Source of the DNA: Bdellovibrionales bacterium
Lineage (GTDB): Bacteria; Bdellovibrionota; Bacteriovoracia; Bacteriovoracales; Bacteriovoracaceae
Length of the DNA: 64,000 bases
Direction: 5' to 3'
Assembly: GCA_018646675.1 (NCBI GenBank)
Contig: JABGUH010000024.1
Coordinates: 62,001 to 126,000, forward strand
Shown piece after piece: positions 60,858-64,000 of this stretch. The notes under the pieces are model-generated. The model saw nothing but the letters and a program-made list of their open reading frames with translations, ran no database searches and had not been told where the DNA came from. Made by a program: the position numbers and the translations under genes. Numbering within the stretch: position 1 is the first letter of the stretch; each line of letters begins with the position of its first letter.

Positions 60858-61763
60858 TCATTCACATCTCGTCTTTCCATATACTAACTTACTACGCAAT
60901 GTCTCAAAGTAGCTTCGAGAGGGATTTTTCACGAGGGTTACACTGTACTTATCGCTTTTGCTAATGCTGACAATATCCTGGCTTGAGATCGGAACAGTCT
61001 GTTGGCCATCAAGGGTTAGTACTATATTCTCTTGGCGCTGTGTAATTTGAACATTAATCGGATTTAGATCTGGAATTACCAACGGGCGATGGCCCAAACT
61101 ATGGGGGCAAATTGGAGTGAGAACCATTGAGTGGGCATCAGGATGAATTACAGGGCCGCCTGCAGCCAAGGAGTAGGCGGTTGAGCCAATGGGAGAGCTG
61201 ACGATTAACCCATCGCCGGACAGTCTGTAGATATACTCATCATGTGACTTGACGGCCAATGGAAACATCCTAGAGATATCGTTTTTGTTGAAGACAGCAT
61301 CGTTTAAAAAAGTTCCAGTAAATTTCTCCACACCATTACGGCGGATCGTTATCTCAAATAGTGGCAGTGTGGTAGTTTCAAAATTACCAGTAAAAAACCT
61401 AGTATAATCAGAAAAAAAATCTTCACCAGTATATTCTGTGATGAATCCAAGCCGCCCCATATTTACACCTAAAATAGGCGGCGAGCGTAAAATAGCATGG
61501 CGACATACGCCAATTAGGGTGCCGTCTCCCCCCAGGGTAATAATGAGATCTGACTTTTCATAAATATCATTTAAGGGAACAAACTTTATTAGCGAGAGTA
61601 GATCGGGGTCGATTTTCTCTAGTCGTTCATACTCCTTCTCCAAAAAGTAAGTAGTAATGTTACTCTTTGCAAGCCATCTGACTAATGGTGGAAGCCGCTT
61701 TTTATAAGGTGTCAGCTTCATAGGTTTTAAAATAATTGTAATGTTGCTGATTGTTTTTTTCAT
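60858..61763 (-). CDS. nadK: NAD kinase
   Basis: Encodes 301 residues. TLGGDGTLIGVCRHA holds the GGDG motif, LGVNMGRLGFITEY follows, and GDGLIVSSPIGSTAYSLAAGGPVIHP is the second conserved block with the NAD-binding residues. It phosphorylates NAD to NADP. It begins directly after the response regulator gene, with no gap, so the two are co-transcribed. The short C-terminal tail is Arg-rich. Confidence 0.95.
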   Translation of the reverse strand: MKKTISNITIILKPMKLTPYKKRLPPLVRWLAKSNITTYFLEKEYERLEKIDPDLLSLIKFVPLNDIYEKSDLIITLGGDGTLIGVCRHAILRSPPILGVNMGRLGFITEYTGEDFFSDYTRFFTGNFETTTLPLFEITIRRNGVEKFTGTFLNDAVFNKNDISRMFPLAVKSHDEYIYRLSGDGLIVSSPIGSTAYSLAAGGPVIHPDAHSMVLTPICPHSLGHRPLVIPDLNPINVQITQRQENIVLTLDGQQTVPISSQDIVSISKSDKYSVTLVKNPSRSYFETLRSKLVYGKTRCE

Positions 61764-62135
61764 CTATGCCATTCCTTGGTTATCCATAAAAATATTCAAG
61801 GCAAGTTCCAAGTCTTCAAACGGTTTGCTAATGATTTTGCACTTATAGCGAGATGCACGTTCAATTACTTGAGGTGAGCTATAAGCAGTTATTATGATAA
61901 ATATATTTTTTATCTGTTCTAGACTAAATTTTTTTTTGGATTCCTCAATAATATCAAATCCACTAATATCCTTGAGCATTAGATCACAAATAATTCGTTG
62001 GTAGTTATTACTGTTTATCATTGTAATAGCATCCTGCCCAAAAGTAGCAACATCTACTGCGGCACCTCGTTTTTCCAGTAAACGCTTCAGTGATTTTTGG
62101 ATTAATATTTCATCTTCAATTATTAATATCTTCAT
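61764..62135 (-). CDS. Single-domain response regulator
   Basis: Encodes 123 residues, a bare CheY-like receiver. Acidic residues in IIEDE (about 5-9), the phospho-acceptor Asp51 in IICDLML, the switch Thr in IIITAYS and the Lys in SKPFED are present. There is no output domain, so it must act by protein contact or in a phosphorelay. Its start lies 20 bases inside the end of the histidine kinase gene, which is very probably its partner. Confidence 0.92.
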   Translation of the reverse strand: MKILIIEDEILIQKSLKRLLEKRGAAVDVATFGQDAITMINSNNYQRIICDLMLKDISGFDIIEESKKKFSLEQIKNIFIIITAYSSPQVIERASRYKCKIISKPFEDLELALNIFMDNQGMA

Positions 62136-63909
62136 ACGGTAATATTAACGCGAAAGTTGCTCCGGAAGTATCAAGATTATTATAGAAATATATGCCTCCC
62201 CCCAATCGTAGTGCTAATCCATAGCAGATGGAGAGACCAAGTCCGGTACCTTTGGGTTTGGTGGTAAAAAAAGGGTCAAATATCTGTTTTTGAATATTAT
62301 TTTCAATCCCTGGCCCAGTATCTGAAATTTGGATTATCACCTTGCTATTAAGTTGACGGCAGGAAATTTGTATCGAGTCAGAGGGGGATATTTGGGATTT
62401 TGTTTTAACTGCCTGTGCACTATTAATAATAAGATTGAATACTATCTGGGTTATCCAGGTGGGGTTTGATTTGATAAAAAATGCTCCATCGCTGATGGTA
62501 GAATCGTAGACAATATTTTTTCTTATTTCCCGGCTCTCACTTTTGCATAGAGTTGTGACTTGCTCAATTATTTTTTTGAGATCAAAATGAGTAATTGATT
62601 TCTCATTTCGGTATAGATCTGAAAAGCCTTTGATAATATCCTGGCATCGGCAACAGCTCTTAGCGAGATCCATTATAATATCTACATCTGGATGGTTACA
62701 ATGTTCAGTGATCAGGATATCCGAGTTTAACTGTATCCCAAATAGCGGGTTACTTAGCTCATGTCTTAAGGTATTAAGGAGTTCGCCCAGAAGCGTTATT
62801 CGGTGGTGGTGGTAAATTTCAGAGTCAACGGTTGATGGATTATCCATTTGCAAAAGCAGTTGATGATCACGATTCAGCTCCACTGTTTCCAGCCGTTGAG
62901 ATTTAAATCCTTTATATTGTGAATTATGATATAGGATTTCGTTATCCTCGTTGCTGACTGCTAGTGGATGTGGGTATACATCTAACAACATCCTAATTTG
63001 GTTTTGACGTCGTTCCAGTTGCTCACGTTCTAATATTCGGTTAAGAATTCGAGCAATTGGTTGAGCCAATAGTTCGAAGTTGCTCTGATCCTCTGGTCCA
63101 TCTTTAAGAAAACTATTGCGGGAGATGATTAGAATTGCATCGTGACCATCAAGCCGAAACTCCTTAGCCAAAAAAGTACCAACAATTCCCAAGGTATCTT
63201 TCAGTAAACTGGTCTGATCAAAATACTTACTCTTACTTTTTTTTACTAAATTGTAGATGGAGTGGAAGTCTCCGATTTGGTCTTTTGTTTGGACTAGTCC
63301 ATCGTGCCGATTGTATAGGTTACTAATAAATGAGTGGTGTCCTTTTTGATGTATTAATAGCTGGCAGGTGTCATGTCGCTTAAAGCGTTTCAGTTGCAGG
63401 ATATTTTTTAGTAGTTGCTCCAAGTTGGATGATTTTAAGGAGAGTTGATGTACATCTCGAATGGTTGATAGAGATTTTCTGGTGGGATGATTATTTGTTT
63501 GTGCGGCCACTGATGGATACAATCTAATGGAGGTCAAAAGTGATGAGATCTGTTCAAACCTTTTAGGGCGTGGATTGTGGGCCAGTTCAATCATCGTTTG
63601 ATTAAATTGGCGTAGGATTTGAGCAATGGCTGGTAGATTTGAGTTCGATGCTGGAAGGTATGCAATCTCTCTGTTAGAAGTCTGGTCAGTTATAGAGAGG
63701 GTGCCGTCCTCCTGTGAGATCACTAGATCGGCTCTTGAAATCTCCCGCGCCTCCCGAGTTAGTCCCAACTTAAGCACATCACGACGCATGTCGCCATATG
63801 GGCGGCGAAAGAAAACTCTAATTTGTGCATTATTGGCAGAGGGCACCTTGGCGGGCCGCTTTACGTCATGGTCATCTTTTGTATTAGTGGAATGCCGATT
63901 TCCTTCCAT
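62116..63909 (-). CDS. Soluble sensor histidine kinase
   Basis: Encodes 597 residues without a convincing transmembrane segment. The N-terminal 300 residues have no domain I can name with confidence; about 165-290 may be GAF-like and about 308-350 PAS-like (LDVYPHPLAVSNEDNEILYHN). The H-box is LRHELSNPLFGIQL with His383, followed by the N box (NLIINSAQAV), DTGPGIENN, FDPFFTTKPKGTGLGLSI. The output is likely the adjacent single-domain regulator. The 5' end lies inside the upstream gene. Confidence 0.9.
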   Translation of the reverse strand: MEGNRHSTNTKDDHDVKRPAKVPSANNAQIRVFFRRPYGDMRRDVLKLGLTREAREISRADLVISQEDGTLSITDQTSNREIAYLPASNSNLPAIAQILRQFNQTMIELAHNPRPKRFEQISSLLTSIRLYPSVAAQTNNHPTRKSLSTIRDVHQLSLKSSNLEQLLKNILQLKRFKRHDTCQLLIHQKGHHSFISNLYNRHDGLVQTKDQIGDFHSIYNLVKKSKSKYFDQTSLLKDTLGIVGTFLAKEFRLDGHDAILIISRNSFLKDGPEDQSNFELLAQPIARILNRILEREQLERRQNQIRMLLDVYPHPLAVSNEDNEILYHNSQYKGFKSQRLETVELNRDHQLLLQMDNPSTVDSEIYHHHRITLLGELLNTLRHELSNPLFGIQLNSDILITEHCNHPDVDIIMDLAKSCCRCQDIIKGFSDLYRNEKSITHFDLKKIIEQVTTLCKSESREIRKNIVYDSTISDGAFFIKSNPTWITQIVFNLIINSAQAVKTKSQISPSDSIQISCRQLNSKVIIQISDTGPGIENNIQKQIFDPFFTTKPKGTGLGLSICYGLALRLGGGIYFYNNLDTSGATFALILPYEDINN

Positions 63910-64000
63910 TGTGTAAGGTTATCGACAAGTTCATACTCAATCAAGTCACAAAGCATGATAATATCGCGGCTTTCTTGAGCAGGAACAAGCGCCTTCAAGG
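63861..64000 (-). CDS. C-terminal end of an unidentified gene (partial)
   Basis: A minus-strand frame open from the window edge to a TAA at 63861-63863 encodes 45 residues including VPAQESRDIIMLCDLIEYELV and NLTQWKEIGIPLI. It overlaps the start of the histidine kinase gene by 49 bases, which suggests translational coupling. The amphipathic acidic helix pattern recalls small helical proteins in several bacteria, but I do not recognise the family. Confidence 0.5.
   Translation of the reverse strand, partial: LKALVPAQESRDIIMLCDLIEYELVDNLTQWKEIGIPLIQKMTMT

Noticed and set aside
1..64000. CRISPR array, prophage or integrative element
   Set aside because: No regularly spaced repeats, integrase or phage structural genes are visible on either strand.

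Overview
The window is a chromosomal segment of a Gram-negative, flagellated bacterium. The evidence is an LPS-type outer membrane (LpxH, an LptF/LptG permease, a RfaE2-type heptose enzyme, an outer-membrane beta-barrel), a meso-diaminopimelate type MurE, an FtsI with a PASTA domain, RNase J, zinc-ribbon forms of S14, S4, L36 and adenylate kinase, and two short flagellins with sigma-28 promoters. This combination fits the broad 'deltaproteobacterial' assemblage (Bdellovibrionota, SAR324, Desulfobacterota-like) better than gamma- or alphaproteobacteria, but the sequence alone does not settle the phylum. Composition is moderately AT-rich, and TTG and GTG starts are common.

Layout. 1-10260: the end of the S10 operon plus the spc and alpha operons in classical order (rpsQ' rplN rplX rplE rpsN rpsH rplF rplR rpsE rpmD rplO secY adk infA rpmJ rpsM rpsK rpsD rpoA rplQ), with a TlpA-like thioredoxin gene appended. 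10323-11995: a sigma-54 activator with a sigma-28-like promoter. 12148-17719: a three-gene biotin-dependent acyl-CoA carboxylase and hflK-hflC. 17936-20311: a multi-domain fusion (YeeE/YedE transporter, PDZ, two NifX-like domains). 20313-29957, minus strand: an outer-membrane protein, a CFI-box protein, an LptF/G permease, def-fmt-rpe, then hutH-hutU-hutI. 30032-34401: an exported protein of unknown function, priA, and a lipase-like hydrolase. 34536-50349: the division and cell wall cluster rsmH ftsL ftsI murE murF mraY murD ftsW murC murB ftsQ ftsA ftsZ, lacking murG between ftsW and murC and carrying a MurD with an altered ATP-binding loop. 50376-55304: rnj divergent from prmA-rsmE across a 37-bp inverted repeat, then an RDD membrane protein and a heptose nucleotidyltransferase. 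55305-57032: a scrap-yard with an Rhs remnant, a HigBA toxin-antitoxin pair with a clear promoter/operator, and a decayed IS66 transposase. 57177-60050: two flagellin genes with near-consensus sigma-28 promoters and structured leaders, and a PilZ protein. 60098-64000: LpxH, and on the minus strand a histidine kinase, a single-domain response regulator and NAD kinase, with the end of one more gene at the edge.

Most of the window is housekeeping. The accessory interest lies in the YeeE-PDZ-NifX fusion, the inverted repeat shared by rnj and prmA, the unusual MurD, the promoter/operator architecture of higBA, the structured flagellin leaders, and a run of nine G inside the carboxyltransferase gene. 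No CRISPR array, tRNA or rRNA gene was seen.
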